DNA from: Paracoccaceae bacterium
GTDB lineage: Bacteria; Pseudomonadota; Alphaproteobacteria; Rhodobacterales; Rhodobacteraceae
Assembly (NCBI GenBank): GCA_007134865.1
Contig: SLJW01000219.1
Span: 1 to 39,787 of the forward strand
Reading direction: 5' to 3'
Length of the DNA: 39,787 nucleotides
Shown: in pieces, positions 25,399 to 34,352 of the stretch
Position numbering within the stretch: the first letter of the stretch is position 1
Layout of the letters: every line of letters starts with the position of its first letter
Notes under the pieces: generated by a model
Database searches by the model: none
Told to the model about the DNA's origin: nothing
The model's input: only the letters and a program-made list of their open reading frames with translations
Position numbers and translations under genes: made by a program

Positions 25399-25956
25399 TC
25401 AGCGGTCGTGTTGCTTGAGCTTCATGTCAAGTTCGGCGACGCTCGCGACGCTCTGAAAGAAGCCGCGCAGCGACGGGTCAGCGAAGCCCCGCGCAATGAC
25501 GTGATCGACAAGAGTGATCAGGGGTTGCCAGAAGCCATCCACATCCAGCAGGTAGATCGGTTTTTCGTGTAGCCCGATCTGGCGCCAGGTCAGCACTTCG
25601 AAGAATTCATCGAGCGTCCCGGCCCCGCCCGGCAGCACCACCACGACATCGGAATTGGTGAACATCACCTTCTTGCGCTCGTGCATCGTCTCGGTCACGA
25701 CCAGCGTGCCGATATTGCGCTTGCCCTGTTCGGCCTGCATCAGATGTGTCGGGATCACGCCGAAGACATCCGCGCCCGCTGTCAGCGATGCGCGCGCGAC
25801 CTCGCCCATGATGCCGATATCGCCCGCGCCATAGACCAGCCGCCACCCGCGCTCGGCGATCAGGGCCCCGAGCGCGCGCGCCTCGGCGACATAGGCCCGG
25901 GAAAGGCCGGAGCGCGAGCCGCAGAAGACACAGACGGACAGGGAAGGAACGGGCAT
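25399..25956 (-). CDS. LOG family protein, short form (TIGR00730 type)
   Basis: 185 residues, the canonical bacterial LOG size: predicted nucleoside 5'-monophosphate phosphoribohydrolase. Start SVCVFCGSRSGLSRAYVAEA is typical, followed by YGAGDIGIMGEVA and the catalytic/nucleotide motif PGGAGTLDEFFEVLTW. Cytokinin activation is the textbook activity; the bacterial role is often unclear. It is the second LOG paralogue in this window (the other at 14430). Divergent from the LysM gene and convergent with uvrA across repeat copy C. Confidence 0.92.
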   Translation of the reverse strand: MPVPSLSVCVFCGSRSGLSRAYVAEARALGALIAERGWRLVYGAGDIGIMGEVARASLTAGADVFGVIPTHLMQAEQGKRNIGTLVVTETMHERKKVMFTNSDVVVVLPGGAGTLDEFFEVLTWRQIGLHEKPIYLLDVDGFWQPLITLVDHVIARGFADPSLRGFFQSVASVAELDMKLKQHDR

Positions 25957-26055
25957 CAGCGCAACCTTGTAAGGATTTGTTTTGCGACCCGTTACCGGGC
26001 TTGCTATGGTCTTTCAAGTTCGCACGGGTCCAGGACGGGCCTTTATGGGTAAGCC

Positions 26056-27297
26056 ATGCTGAAATATCTCCCCAAGGAGACGCTCGCTCAATGGGCAGTG
26101 GGCACGATCGCGGTCGCCGGTGCGGCCAGCGTGGCCTATATTGTGATCTTCCCGTCCGAGACGCCTGAGCCCGAGCCGGTATTTGACCCGCCGTCACTGG
26201 TGTTGACCGAACCTGCCGAGATGGCGGTGCCCGCAGAGGAGCCCGCACCCGATGTGCAGCTTGCCATGGCCACGCCGCATGCCGAGCTTGCGCCCGCATT
26301 CGATATCGTGCGCGTGACCGATCTGGGGGATGTGCTGATCGCAGGGCAGGCGCCGGCCACCAGCACTGTCGCCGCCTTGATCGATGAGGACCCCGTGGCA
26401 CAGACGGTCAGCACGGCGGCGGGCGAGTTCGTGCTGATGTTCGAGGTCGCGCCCAGCCCCGCACCGCGTGTGCTGGAACTGGAAGTCCGCCTGCCGAGCG
26501 GGGACCGGGTGCGGTCGATGGATACGGTTATGCTGGCACCGCGCAGTGGGGTCCTGGCAGCGGGCGACGACCCGGCTGCTCCACGGCAGATGGCGCGCCC
26601 GGTCGAGGTGGCGCCGCTCTTTCCCGACATGGACGACCCCGCCCAGCCTCAACTTGCGCTGCCCGGTGGGACCGGGGCTGTTCCCGAGGAGGACACCGAG
26701 ATCGCTGCGCTGCCCGAAGGCGACCGGCCCGCAGGAGAGCCCCCCGAGCTTGACACCCGCGACACCCTGGCACCACTGGCCATGCTGATGCGCGCGGATG
26801 GCACGGTGACCATGCTGGGCGAAGCGCCACGACTGCCGCAGAATGGTGGTGGTGTCAGCATCGATACAGTTGTCTATGATGCCGAGGGTGACGTCGCACT
26901 CGGCGGGCGGAGTGTGCGCAGCTCGGCCGATATCCAGATCTATATCGACAATCAGCCGATCATCCGCGCACGCGCCACGGCTGACGGCAACTGGCAGGCG
27001 CAACTCGCCGGGATTGAACGCGGTGTCTATCGCCTGCGCGTGGATGAGCTGGACGAGGCCGCGCAAGTGATCTCGCGTGCGGAGATCCCATTCGAGCGCA
27101 TGACGCCCGAGATTGCGCGCGAGGCCAGTGGGCCAGAAGCGCTGATCGTGCAGCCCGGCAATACGCTTTGGGGCATGTCGGTCCAGCAATTCGGCGACGG
27201 GCGACGCTATATGCGGATTTTTGACGCCAATCGCGACCAGATCCGCGACCCTGACCTGATCTATCCGGGCCAGGTCTTCGTTCTGCCCGAGGACTAG
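26056..27297 (+). CDS. LysM-domain membrane-anchored protein
   Basis: 413 residues. One N-terminal membrane segment (about 14-32, AVGTIAVAGAASVAYIVIF) is followed by a long acidic, Pro/Glu/Ala-rich periplasmic linker. A beta-rich region (about 265-350, with YDAEGDVALGGRSVRSSADI) follows, then one C-terminal LysM (about 365-412, IVQPGNTLWGMSVQQFGDG to YPGQVFVLPE) that binds peptidoglycan. Similar architectures with Ig-like repeats before LysM are common in Rhodobacteraceae, function not established. No clear ribosome binding site is seen. Confidence 0.82.
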   Translation: MLKYLPKETLAQWAVGTIAVAGAASVAYIVIFPSETPEPEPVFDPPSLVLTEPAEMAVPAEEPAPDVQLAMATPHAELAPAFDIVRVTDLGDVLIAGQAPATSTVAALIDEDPVAQTVSTAAGEFVLMFEVAPSPAPRVLELEVRLPSGDRVRSMDTVMLAPRSGVLAAGDDPAAPRQMARPVEVAPLFPDMDDPAQPQLALPGGTGAVPEEDTEIAALPEGDRPAGEPPELDTRDTLAPLAMLMRADGTVTMLGEAPRLPQNGGGVSIDTVVYDAEGDVALGGRSVRSSADIQIYIDNQPIIRARATADGNWQAQLAGIERGVYRLRVDELDEAAQVISRAEIPFERMTPEIAREASGPEALIVQPGNTLWGMSVQQFGDGRRYMRIFDANRDQIRDPDLIYPGQVFVLPED

Positions 27298-27404
27298 CCG
27301 CCCATCTCTCTGGCGAGTCAGGTGTTGGGCAGCGCGGCAGCGCGCCTCTGGTCTTTCCCCATTGGCGGGCCTAGATTGCGCCTTATCCAGCCAGAAAGCC
27401 AGAC

Positions 27405-29240
27405 ATGACCGCCACAGACCCCGCCGCTGCCGATACGGTGCCCCCTGCAACGCCCACTGCCGAGCAGGAACGCGCCAGCGGATGGCGCACGATCCGGCGC
27501 GTGGTGCCGTATCTCTGGCCCGAGTCCATGCCATGGGCGCGCAGGCGGGTGGTTCTGGCGCTGGTGGCACTGGTCCTTGCCAAACTGGTCGCGGTGGCCA
27601 CGCCGTTTTTCTACAAGGCTGCCGTGGATGCGCTGGCCGGTGAGGGCGCGGCCTGGATGCTTGCTGTTGGTGCTGTCGGATTGACTGTGGCTTATGGCAT
27701 CGCGCGGCTGATGGAAATCGGGTTTCAGGAATTACGCAATGTACTGTTTACCCGCGTGGGCCAGCGCGCGCTGCGCCAGCTTGCGCTCGAGACCTTCGGT
27801 CATATCCACAGCCTGAGCCTGCGCTATCATATCACGCGCAAGACCGGGGGCCTGAGCCGGATCATCGAGCGCGGCGTCAAAGGCGTCGATTTCCTGCTTC
27901 GCTTCATGCTCTTCTCGATCTTCCCGCTGATCCTGCAACTTTTCATGATCGCGGTCATCTTTTTCTGGCTGTTCGATTTCTGGTATCTGGCCGCGGTGGT
28001 GGTCACGATCTCGCTGTATGTCTGGTTCACTTTCCGCGTGACCGAATGGCGGGTGAAACAGCGCCGAATCATGAACCAGCAGGACACCGACGCCAATCAG
28101 AAGGCCATCGACTCGCTGCTGAATTTCGAAACAGTCAAGTATTTCAACGCCGAAGACATGGAAGCGCGGCGCTATGATGGCGCGATGGCGAAATATGAGG
28201 AGGCTGCTGTCAGCACCAACTATTCGCTGGCCTTTCTGAATTTCGGGCAGGCGATGATCATCACCACAGGACTTGTGATGGTGATGGTTCTGGCCGCGAT
28301 TGGCGTGCAGCGTGGCGATCTGACCGTGGGCGATTTCGTCATGGTCAATGCCTATATGATCCAGATCACCATGCCGCTGAACTTCCTCGGCACGGTCTAT
28401 CGCGAAATCCGGCAGGCGCTGGTGGATATGGCCGAGATGTTCGACCTGCTCGACCAGCCGTCCGACGTACGCGATGCCGAAGACGCGCAGCCACTCGAGG
28501 TGACGGAAGGGGAGGTGGTGTTCGACAATGTGGCCTTCGGCTATGACCCGGCCCGGCCCATCCTCAAGGGCATCGACTTGCCTGTGACCGGGGGCGAGAC
28601 GGTGGCGATTGTCGGACCCTCGGGGTCGGGGAAATCGACCATCGGCCGGCTTCTGTTCCGCTTCTATGACGTGACCGGGGGGGCGATCCGGATCGATGGG
28701 CAAGACATTCGCGAAGTTACGCAAGCGAGTCTGCATGCCGCGATCGGTGTGGTGCCGCAGGACACGGTTCTGTTCAATGACACCATCGCCTATAACATCG
28801 CCTATGGCCGCGAGGGCGCGACGCAGGCCGAGATCGAGGCGGCCGCGCGGGCAGCGCGCATCCATGATTTCATCATGAGCCTGCCCGAAGGTTATGAGAC
28901 AGCAGTGGGCGAGCGGGGGCTGAAGCTGTCGGGCGGGGAGAAGCAACGCGTGGGGATTGCGCGGACGCTGCTGAAGAACCCGCCAATCCTGCTGCTGGAC
29001 GAGGCGACAAGTGCGCTCGACACCCAGACCGAGCAGAGCATTCAGGAGAGCTTGCGTGCGATGGGGCAGGGGCGCACAGTGCTGACCATTGCGCACAGGC
29101 TTTCGACGGTGGTCGATGCCGACCGGATCATCGTGCTGGAAGAGGGGCGGATTATCGAGGAAGGCTCCCATGAGACGCTACTGGCGCAGGGTGGTCGCTA
29201 TGCTCAGATGTGGGCGCGGCAAAGAGCCGAAGAGGCGTGA
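27405..29240 (+). CDS. Atm1-type ABC transporter (permease-ATPase half transporter)
   Basis: 611 residues. A type IV exporter membrane domain of six helices (about 45-345) is fused to an ABC ATPase (about 365-600): Walker A GPSGSGKST near 404, Q-loop in GVVPQDTVLFNDT, signature LSGGEKQR near 508, Walker B ILLLDEATSALD near 528, and the H-loop in IAHRLSTV. The block TVKYFNAEDMEARRYD is typical of the Atm1/HMT1 subfamily (mitochondrial Atm1, bacterial NaAtm1), which exports glutathione-linked sulfur or metal adducts. It probably homodimerises. Substrate is inferred from the subfamily. Confidence 0.92.
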   Translation: MTATDPAAADTVPPATPTAEQERASGWRTIRRVVPYLWPESMPWARRRVVLALVALVLAKLVAVATPFFYKAAVDALAGEGAAWMLAVGAVGLTVAYGIARLMEIGFQELRNVLFTRVGQRALRQLALETFGHIHSLSLRYHITRKTGGLSRIIERGVKGVDFLLRFMLFSIFPLILQLFMIAVIFFWLFDFWYLAAVVVTISLYVWFTFRVTEWRVKQRRIMNQQDTDANQKAIDSLLNFETVKYFNAEDMEARRYDGAMAKYEEAAVSTNYSLAFLNFGQAMIITTGLVMVMVLAAIGVQRGDLTVGDFVMVNAYMIQITMPLNFLGTVYREIRQALVDMAEMFDLLDQPSDVRDAEDAQPLEVTEGEVVFDNVAFGYDPARPILKGIDLPVTGGETVAIVGPSGSGKSTIGRLLFRFYDVTGGAIRIDGQDIREVTQASLHAAIGVVPQDTVLFNDTIAYNIAYGREGATQAEIEAAARAARIHDFIMSLPEGYETAVGERGLKLSGGEKQRVGIARTLLKNPPILLLDEATSALDTQTEQSIQESLRAMGQGRTVLTIAHRLSTVVDADRIIVLEEGRIIEEGSHETLLAQGGRYAQMWARQRAEEA

Positions 29241-29369
29241 ACCGATGGCGGGGGAACGGCCCGGCTTTGGCACCCCCGGCGCGTGGGTGCTGCGGCGATG
29301 TGTCAGGCATGAGGGGGTGCGCGCGCCGGACCGTGCCCGGCTGCGCGGGCGGGCGTTACCGCGAGTGTG

Positions 29370-30548
29370 ATGATGCGCCGATATGATGTGATCATTCTGG
29401 GCGCGGGCGCTGCCGGCATGTTCTGCGCCATCGAGGCGGCGCGTCGGGGTCGGCGGGTCGCGCTGATCGATCATGCGAAGGCACCGGGCGAGAAGATTCG
29501 CATCTCGGGTGGTGGGCGCTGCAATTTCACCAATCTCCACGCACGGCCCGAGTGCTTTCTGTCGCAGAACCCGCATTTCCCCCGATCGGCGCTGAGCCGT
29601 TACACGCAGCATGATTTCATCGCCCGCGTCGATGCCGCAGGCATTGGCTGGCATCAGAAGACGCTGGGGCAGCTTTTCTGCAATGGCTCGGCGCGCGAGA
29701 TCATCGCGATGCTGGTGGCGGATATGACGTCGACAGGGGTGGATTTGCATCTGGCCACGCAGGTGGGCGAGGTAACGCATGGTGAGGGGTTCCGGGTCGA
29801 GACCAGCGCGGGCGCGATGCAGGCGGAAAAGCTCGTGGTGGCGACGGGCGGCAAATCGATTCCGAAAATGGGGGCCACTGGCTTTGGCTATGACCTTGCA
29901 CGGCGTTTCGGGCTGCGCGTGACCGAGACGCGCCCGGCGCTGGTGCCGCTGACCTTCAGCGACGCGCAGCTTGACGAGATCCGCCCGCTGGCGGGTGTGT
30001 CGCTGCCCGCAGAGGTCTCGGCCGGGGGCACCAGTTTCCGCGAGGGATTACTGTTCACGCATCGCGGGCTTTCGGGGCCCTCGATCCTGCAGATCTCGAG
30101 CTATTGGCGCGAGGGAATGCCGATCACGCTCGATCTTGCACCGGGCAGTGATATCGCAGCGGCGCTGGCGCAGGCAAAGGCGCGCCGCGGGCGACAGGCT
30201 GTGTCCAGCTCTTTGGGCGCCTATCTGCCCGAGAAATTTGCGCGGCAGGTGATCGGTCGTCTCGGTCTGAAGGGGAATCTGGCCGATCAGTCGAAAATCG
30301 CGCTGGCACAGATCTGGGCCGCAGTGCAGCATTGGCAGTTGCGTCCGGTCGGGACCGAGGGCTATCGCACTGCCGAAGTGACGCTGGGCGGGGTGGATAC
30401 CGATGGCCTCGACGCACGGAGCATGGCCAGCCGCGCCTTGCCCGACCTCTATTTCATTGGCGAGGTGGTGGATGTGACCGGCTGGCTGGGCGGGTATAAT
30501 TTCCAATGGGCCTGGTCATCCGGTTGGGTGGCCGGGCAGGCCGTGTGA
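29370..30548 (+). CDS. BaiN/HI0933-like flavoprotein
   Basis: About 392 residues, FAD-dependent. N-terminal dinucleotide motif DVIILGAGAAGMFCAIEAARRG, the family hallmark GEKIRISGGGRCNFTN, then GLSGPSILQISSYW and the C-terminal FIGEVVDVTGWLGGYNFQWAWSSG, which closes the FAD site. This matches the TIGR00275 / HI0933-like family (BaiN is one named member); the natural substrate is unknown for most. Start at the ATG at 29370; GTG 29367 and ATG 29373 are alternatives. A terminator-like hairpin follows the stop. Confidence 0.9.
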   Translation: MMRRYDVIILGAGAAGMFCAIEAARRGRRVALIDHAKAPGEKIRISGGGRCNFTNLHARPECFLSQNPHFPRSALSRYTQHDFIARVDAAGIGWHQKTLGQLFCNGSAREIIAMLVADMTSTGVDLHLATQVGEVTHGEGFRVETSAGAMQAEKLVVATGGKSIPKMGATGFGYDLARRFGLRVTETRPALVPLTFSDAQLDEIRPLAGVSLPAEVSAGGTSFREGLLFTHRGLSGPSILQISSYWREGMPITLDLAPGSDIAAALAQAKARRGRQAVSSSLGAYLPEKFARQVIGRLGLKGNLADQSKIALAQIWAAVQHWQLRPVGTEGYRTAEVTLGGVDTDGLDARSMASRALPDLYFIGEVVDVTGWLGGYNFQWAWSSGWVAGQAV

Positions 30549-30551
30549 GGG

Positions 30552-30570
30552 GCGCGGGCTTCGCCCGCGC
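30552..30570. terminator. Hairpin between convergent genes
   Basis: 8-bp perfect stem GCGCGGGC / GCCCGCGC with a 3-base loop, 3 bases after the flavoprotein stop and 28 bases from the end of the opposing KpsE-like gene. Only two T residues follow, so efficiency is uncertain. Confidence 0.5.
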
Positions 30571-30598
30571 TTGGCATCTGCGATGTGGTGTGCTGCCC

Positions 30599-32377
30599 TC
30601 AGCCTGAAATCTGCTCGCGCAGCACCGAGGCTGTCATCGACATGAACAGATAGATCCCGAGAAAGATCAGGAACGCCAGCGCCGAATTCTCGAGCTTGCG
30701 CGGATAGGTCGGCTGGTCAGGCGCCACTGGCTCGACCGAGAGCGCCAGATAACGCACCTGACGGCTGACCTCGAGCCGCGCATTCTCGAGTTGCTGCATG
30801 GCCTGCGCGCGCATCATCTCGCGCGTCTGTACCTCTGCCTCGGCCATGATCAACTGGCTCTGGATCCGGGCCAGCGAGGTGCTTTCATCCGTGCCGCGGG
30901 TCATCATGTTTCGCAGGTCGTCGATCTCTTGGCGCAGCGCTTCTTCCCGGCGCTCCAACGGCTGCACGCGGGCCGGGTTTGGGCGCGGGTTCGAGCGCCA
31001 CTCCTGCAGGCTCAGCCGCGTCTGGGTCAGTTCGGCGTCGAGCGCCGAAATCTGCTGCGAGATCAGCGATACCTCGACCTCGCTCGAGAGCACAGACGAC
31101 TGCTCCTGCAACTCGACCACAGCCGTCCGGGCATCGATCAGCTGTTGCTGCGCTTCTTCAAGGCTCGCGCGCGCCTCGCCCAACTGGCTGTCGCGCAAGC
31201 GCTGGGTCATCATGTCGACCTGTTCCTCGGCATAGCGGATCAGGGCACGCGAGAAACGCTCGCTGTCTTCGGGCGAGGCAGCGATGACTTCCAGCCGCAC
31301 CACGCCCTCGGTCGGGTCATAGCCGATCTTGACATGGCGCTGGTAGAGTCGGAACGCATCTTCACTGCTGGCATCCTCGCTCAGACGCCGCAGGATATCG
31401 ATTTCGGGTTGGCTGAAATGCTCCTTGAAGCCCTCTTCGGCATCGAGGCGCCGCATGGCCGCGCGCGATTGCAGGAAGGCCTGCACCGAGGCTGCCTCAC
31501 TCTGCCCGCCAAGGCCCATGCCGGCGGCTGATGGCAACAGCCCCCCCATTGCGCCCGTGCCGCCCTGACTATCGGCTTGCTGGATGATGAACTGACTTTC
31601 CGTGCCATACATCGGGGTGGCGATGACATAGAAATACCAGGTCGCGAGAAAGGTTGGCAGGGTCACGAACACCAGCAGACGCGCCCCCAGAAGCGCCATG
31701 CGCTTGCGGCGCCGCTTGACGATCTCGCGCCGGACCTTCTTGAGCTCGCGCTCCCGCTCAGCCGCGATCCGGGCCATGCGCTCTTTCGCGGCCGAGACAG
31801 GGTCACCCTCATCCGGTTTGGCAGGGGCCGTGTCAGCCCGCGGGGCAAGGGCGCGCCCCGTGGTCTCTTTCTCATCCTTCTCGACCAGTTCAAGCAGGGT
31901 GGCGCGTGCAAAGGGGTCGACACCGCGCTGGCGCAGCATCAGCACTGCCTCATAAGCCGAGCTTGGCCGGATCCCGTGCTTCTGGGCCACGCGCATCGCC
32001 ATGCGCAACTGGCGCGCGGTGAGCCCTTCTGCGCGGATGGAGTCGATGGTGTCTTCGACCTTGGCAGGGGCTTCGAGATCGGCACCATGGGCCGGCTGTG
32101 GCTCGGGCGGCTCTTTGGCAGGCATGGTCTGGGAAGCGGGGGCCTTGCCGCCTGTTTTGCCAGTATTCTTGGGCTTGCGTGTGACCACCACGCTCGGGGT
32201 GGCTGTGCTGCCTTGCGCTTTATCATCGGGCGCGGGGGTTGCGGCGTCTTTGACTGGCCGATCCATGGCCGGGGCGCGCGCTTCGCCCACCTTCGCAGTG
32301 TCTGGGTTCGCCGATGTTGCGCCGATCTGCGCGCTGCGTCTGAGCCGGAAGCGCTTGGGTTTAACTGGTGTAGTCAT
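30599..32377 (-). CDS. kpsE: Capsule polysaccharide export inner-membrane protein, KpsE-like
   Basis: 592 residues. A long N-terminal cytoplasmic extension (about 1-225) is low-complexity and charged, with one helical block (about 108-165, LTARQLRMAMRVAQKHGIRP) and a very basic stretch just before the first membrane segment (about 230-252). The periplasmic part holds a Wzz-like entry (YGTESQFIIQQADS) and long coiled coils (about 410-540). The second membrane segment is near 568-588. This is the KpsE/BexC/RkpR polysaccharide co-polymerase family; E. coli KpsE lacks the extension. Start MTTPVKPKRF overlaps the KpsT gene by 17 bases. Confidence 0.85.
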   Translation of the reverse strand: MTTPVKPKRFRLRRSAQIGATSANPDTAKVGEARAPAMDRPVKDAATPAPDDKAQGSTATPSVVVTRKPKNTGKTGGKAPASQTMPAKEPPEPQPAHGADLEAPAKVEDTIDSIRAEGLTARQLRMAMRVAQKHGIRPSSAYEAVLMLRQRGVDPFARATLLELVEKDEKETTGRALAPRADTAPAKPDEGDPVSAAKERMARIAAERERELKKVRREIVKRRRKRMALLGARLLVFVTLPTFLATWYFYVIATPMYGTESQFIIQQADSQGGTGAMGGLLPSAAGMGLGGQSEAASVQAFLQSRAAMRRLDAEEGFKEHFSQPEIDILRRLSEDASSEDAFRLYQRHVKIGYDPTEGVVRLEVIAASPEDSERFSRALIRYAEEQVDMMTQRLRDSQLGEARASLEEAQQQLIDARTAVVELQEQSSVLSSEVEVSLISQQISALDAELTQTRLSLQEWRSNPRPNPARVQPLERREEALRQEIDDLRNMMTRGTDESTSLARIQSQLIMAEAEVQTREMMRAQAMQQLENARLEVSRQVRYLALSVEPVAPDQPTYPRKLENSALAFLIFLGIYLFMSMTASVLREQISG

Positions 32378-33014
32378 AGAGTTCCTTGGCCTCTTCGAGC
32401 GTGTCGAAGAAATACAGTTTGCCATCATGCAGAACGGCGGCGGACCGGCAGAATTTGGCAAGAATATCCGCCTGATGCGACACGATGACAAGCGTGGAGC
32501 TTTCGAAACGCTCGCGCATGACCGATCCGGCGCGGCGGTTGAAACCCACATCGGTCGTGCTGGGCATGCCCTCATCGATCAGGTAGAGGTCGAAATTCAT
32601 CGCCAGCATCAGCGACAGCGCCAACCGCGAGCGCATCCCCTGACTAAAGGTGCCGATGGGCATGTCGAAATATTCTTCGATATCGCAGAGCCAGCGGCAG
32701 AAGGCCTCGACCTCGTCCGGGTCGAGGCTGTAGAGCGCGGCGATATAACGGACATTCTCTGTCGCTGAATGCTTGGTGTTCAGCCCGCCCATGAATCCCA
32801 GCGGAAACGAGACCGAGCAATTGCGGGTGATCTTGCCATCATCGGGCTTTTCGAGCCCGGCCATCATGTTGATGACTGTCGTCTTGCCCGTGCCGTTCTT
32901 GGCGAGGATACCGAGGTTCATACCTTCGCGCACCTCAAAGCTGGCACCGTCAAGAATGACCTTGCGCTGGACCCCGGTCCAGAAGGACTTGCTGACATTC
33001 TCGAACTGCAGCAT
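32361..33014 (-). CDS. kpsT: Capsule export ABC ATPase, KpsT-like
   Basis: 217 residues, the normal KpsT/BexA size. Start MLQFENVSKSFWT; Walker A in LGILAKNGTGKTT, degenerate signature FSQGMRSRLALSLMLAM as in polysaccharide exporters, Walker B LYLIDEGMPSTTD and VSHQ H-loop. It should power export of a capsular or other surface glycan together with a KpsM permease, but no permease gene lies beside it in this window. It overlaps the KpsE-like gene, so the two are one unit. A possible promoter is at 33092-33120. Confidence 0.88.
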   Translation of the reverse strand: MLQFENVSKSFWTGVQRKVILDGASFEVREGMNLGILAKNGTGKTTVINMMAGLEKPDDGKITRNCSVSFPLGFMGGLNTKHSATENVRYIAALYSLDPDEVEAFCRWLCDIEEYFDMPIGTFSQGMRSRLALSLMLAMNFDLYLIDEGMPSTTDVGFNRRAGSVMRERFESSTLVIVSHQADILAKFCRSAAVLHDGKLYFFDTLEEAKELYDYTS

Positions 33015-33363
33015 GCCTCAGTGCCCCGATACCCGCGATTGGTCCTGCGCGTGCGGTTCTGATGCCACGTCCTGCGCAAACTGTTACACCCTTTATGCGC
33101 GGAAAACGATTTTCGGGCAATGGTAACGCGGTATCGGTAAAGGTGGTGTGAAGACCCGTTGCGACGATCTGGTGCGCGCCCTTGCTGAACAAGGGCGCTC
33201 GCCGCCGCTCACACGGGAGGAACTGCCGCTTTCAAAGGCGAAAGGTGCCTTGTCTCTCTTGCAATGCGATTGCCCGAGCCGCGAGCGATGGGACGATGAT
33301 CATCGTGCCCGAGTGAGCACTGATCCGGGCGGCGTGTCCCCTGCCCGAAGCATCGCGCCGCGA
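33015..33363. other. Intergenic region upstream of kpsT
   Basis: No gene seen. It holds the likely kpsT promoter (33092-33120) and a palindrome ACGATGATCATCGT (33293-33306) flanked by GGG/CCC, which could form a terminator-like hairpin for the peptidase gene upstream on the same strand. Confidence 0.5.
33092..33120 (-). promoter_or_regulatory. Possible kpsT-kpsE promoter
   Basis: Minus-strand -35 TTGCCC (33115-33120), 17 bases, -10 CATAAA (33092-33097). Predicted start near 33085, about 70 bases before kpsT. Confidence 0.4.
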
Positions 33364-33933
33364 TCAGCTTCCCCAGTTGCGGACGGCGCCGCAGTCCAAA
33401 TGCACGAAATCCGATCGGGAATAGCGCCCGACACCACCTGCATTGCAGGCGATCGCGGCCTGGGCAATCTGGTTTACCGTGCGCGAGCGCAGGCGAACAT
33501 CGGCGGCTTGTCCGCGCGTGTGCAGCGAGTTTTGCGCAACGTTCCGTGACCGCGCGCGAAGCATGGCGTTGGTCTGGGGCGAGCGGTAGCCCGAGAGCAA
33601 CATGTAGGGTTCGCTCACCCGCAGGATGTTGTGCGTCGCAGATAGAAAATCAATTGTGCGGGTATCGATATTGTGGACCTGATTATTCCGCCAGTCACGG
33701 AAGAAGTGATTAATCTCGGCCAGCGACTCGGGCACGTATTCGCCGTCGATCCAATAGATCAAGTTGATGCTCTCACCCGTGCGACCGGAATAGAAGCGCA
33801 GGCGTCGCACATCGCCGGAACGGCGGGCATAGGCGGGGGCAGCGGAGAAGATTGGGGCTGCACAAATCGCTGTGGCGGCAAAAGCGCCAAGGAGGTTGCG
33901 GCGGTTCATCGGTGCTGAGCTTGGAAAAGACAT
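33364..33933 (-). CDS. DUF882 / M15-like peptidoglycan peptidase
   Basis: 189 residues. The N-terminus has a twin-arginine-like signal (RRNLLGAFAATAICAAPIFS) before A-Y-A. The mature domain carries YMLLSGYRSPQTNAML, the metal-ligand segment HTRGQAADVRL and a final FVHLDCGAVRNWG. These H..D and H motifs are those of the M15_2/DUF882 family, which includes the E. coli murein endopeptidase MepK, cutting 3-3 cross-links. The divergent neighbour is an L,D-transpeptidase that would make 3-3 cross-links, so maker and cutter are adjacent. ATG 33933 chosen; ATG 33909 also possible. Confidence 0.88.
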   Translation of the reverse strand: MSFPSSAPMNRRNLLGAFAATAICAAPIFSAAPAYARRSGDVRRLRFYSGRTGESINLIYWIDGEYVPESLAEINHFFRDWRNNQVHNIDTRTIDFLSATHNILRVSEPYMLLSGYRSPQTNAMLRARSRNVAQNSLHTRGQAADVRLRSRTVNQIAQAAIACNAGGVGRYSRSDFVHLDCGAVRNWGS

Positions 33934-34352
33934 CAGTCGCTTGGTCCCTCGTTCTGTTCTGCTGTGCCCGTCCCTTGCATGGGTCGGTGCGCTGCTGAGA
34001 CTGGCTTGGCTTTCCGGTCGCGAATGCGATCTGACGCGTCGCGCCTGCCAGTGTTGCTTGTTGGAAAACTGACATAGAAGACGCGCGAGCCCAAGAGGCG
34101 TTCGCTGTGCAGTGAGGCACCCAGCAGATTTTGAGCGGAAAACTGCCAATCTGCCGCCAGAATCGGTATCGGCCAAGCATGTGATCCGGAGGTGCCACGA
34201 GGGCTGCGCGTTCTGTGCATGCCGGAAGACTAGACAGGATTCACTAAGAAAGCATGAAAACCGCATTCTCTGCCCTCCCGCAGATGTCCTCAAGCTTGTG
34301 AATCGACCTGCTTGGCGATAACCTGATTGATATTTCGAGGTTTTAGGGGGTC
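33934..34352. other. Divergent region between the DUF882 and L,D-transpeptidase genes
   Basis: 419 bases with no convincing gene on either strand. Composition is less GC-rich than the flanks near 34230-34350, as expected for promoters, but I cannot place a clear -35/-10 pair. Confidence 0.45.
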
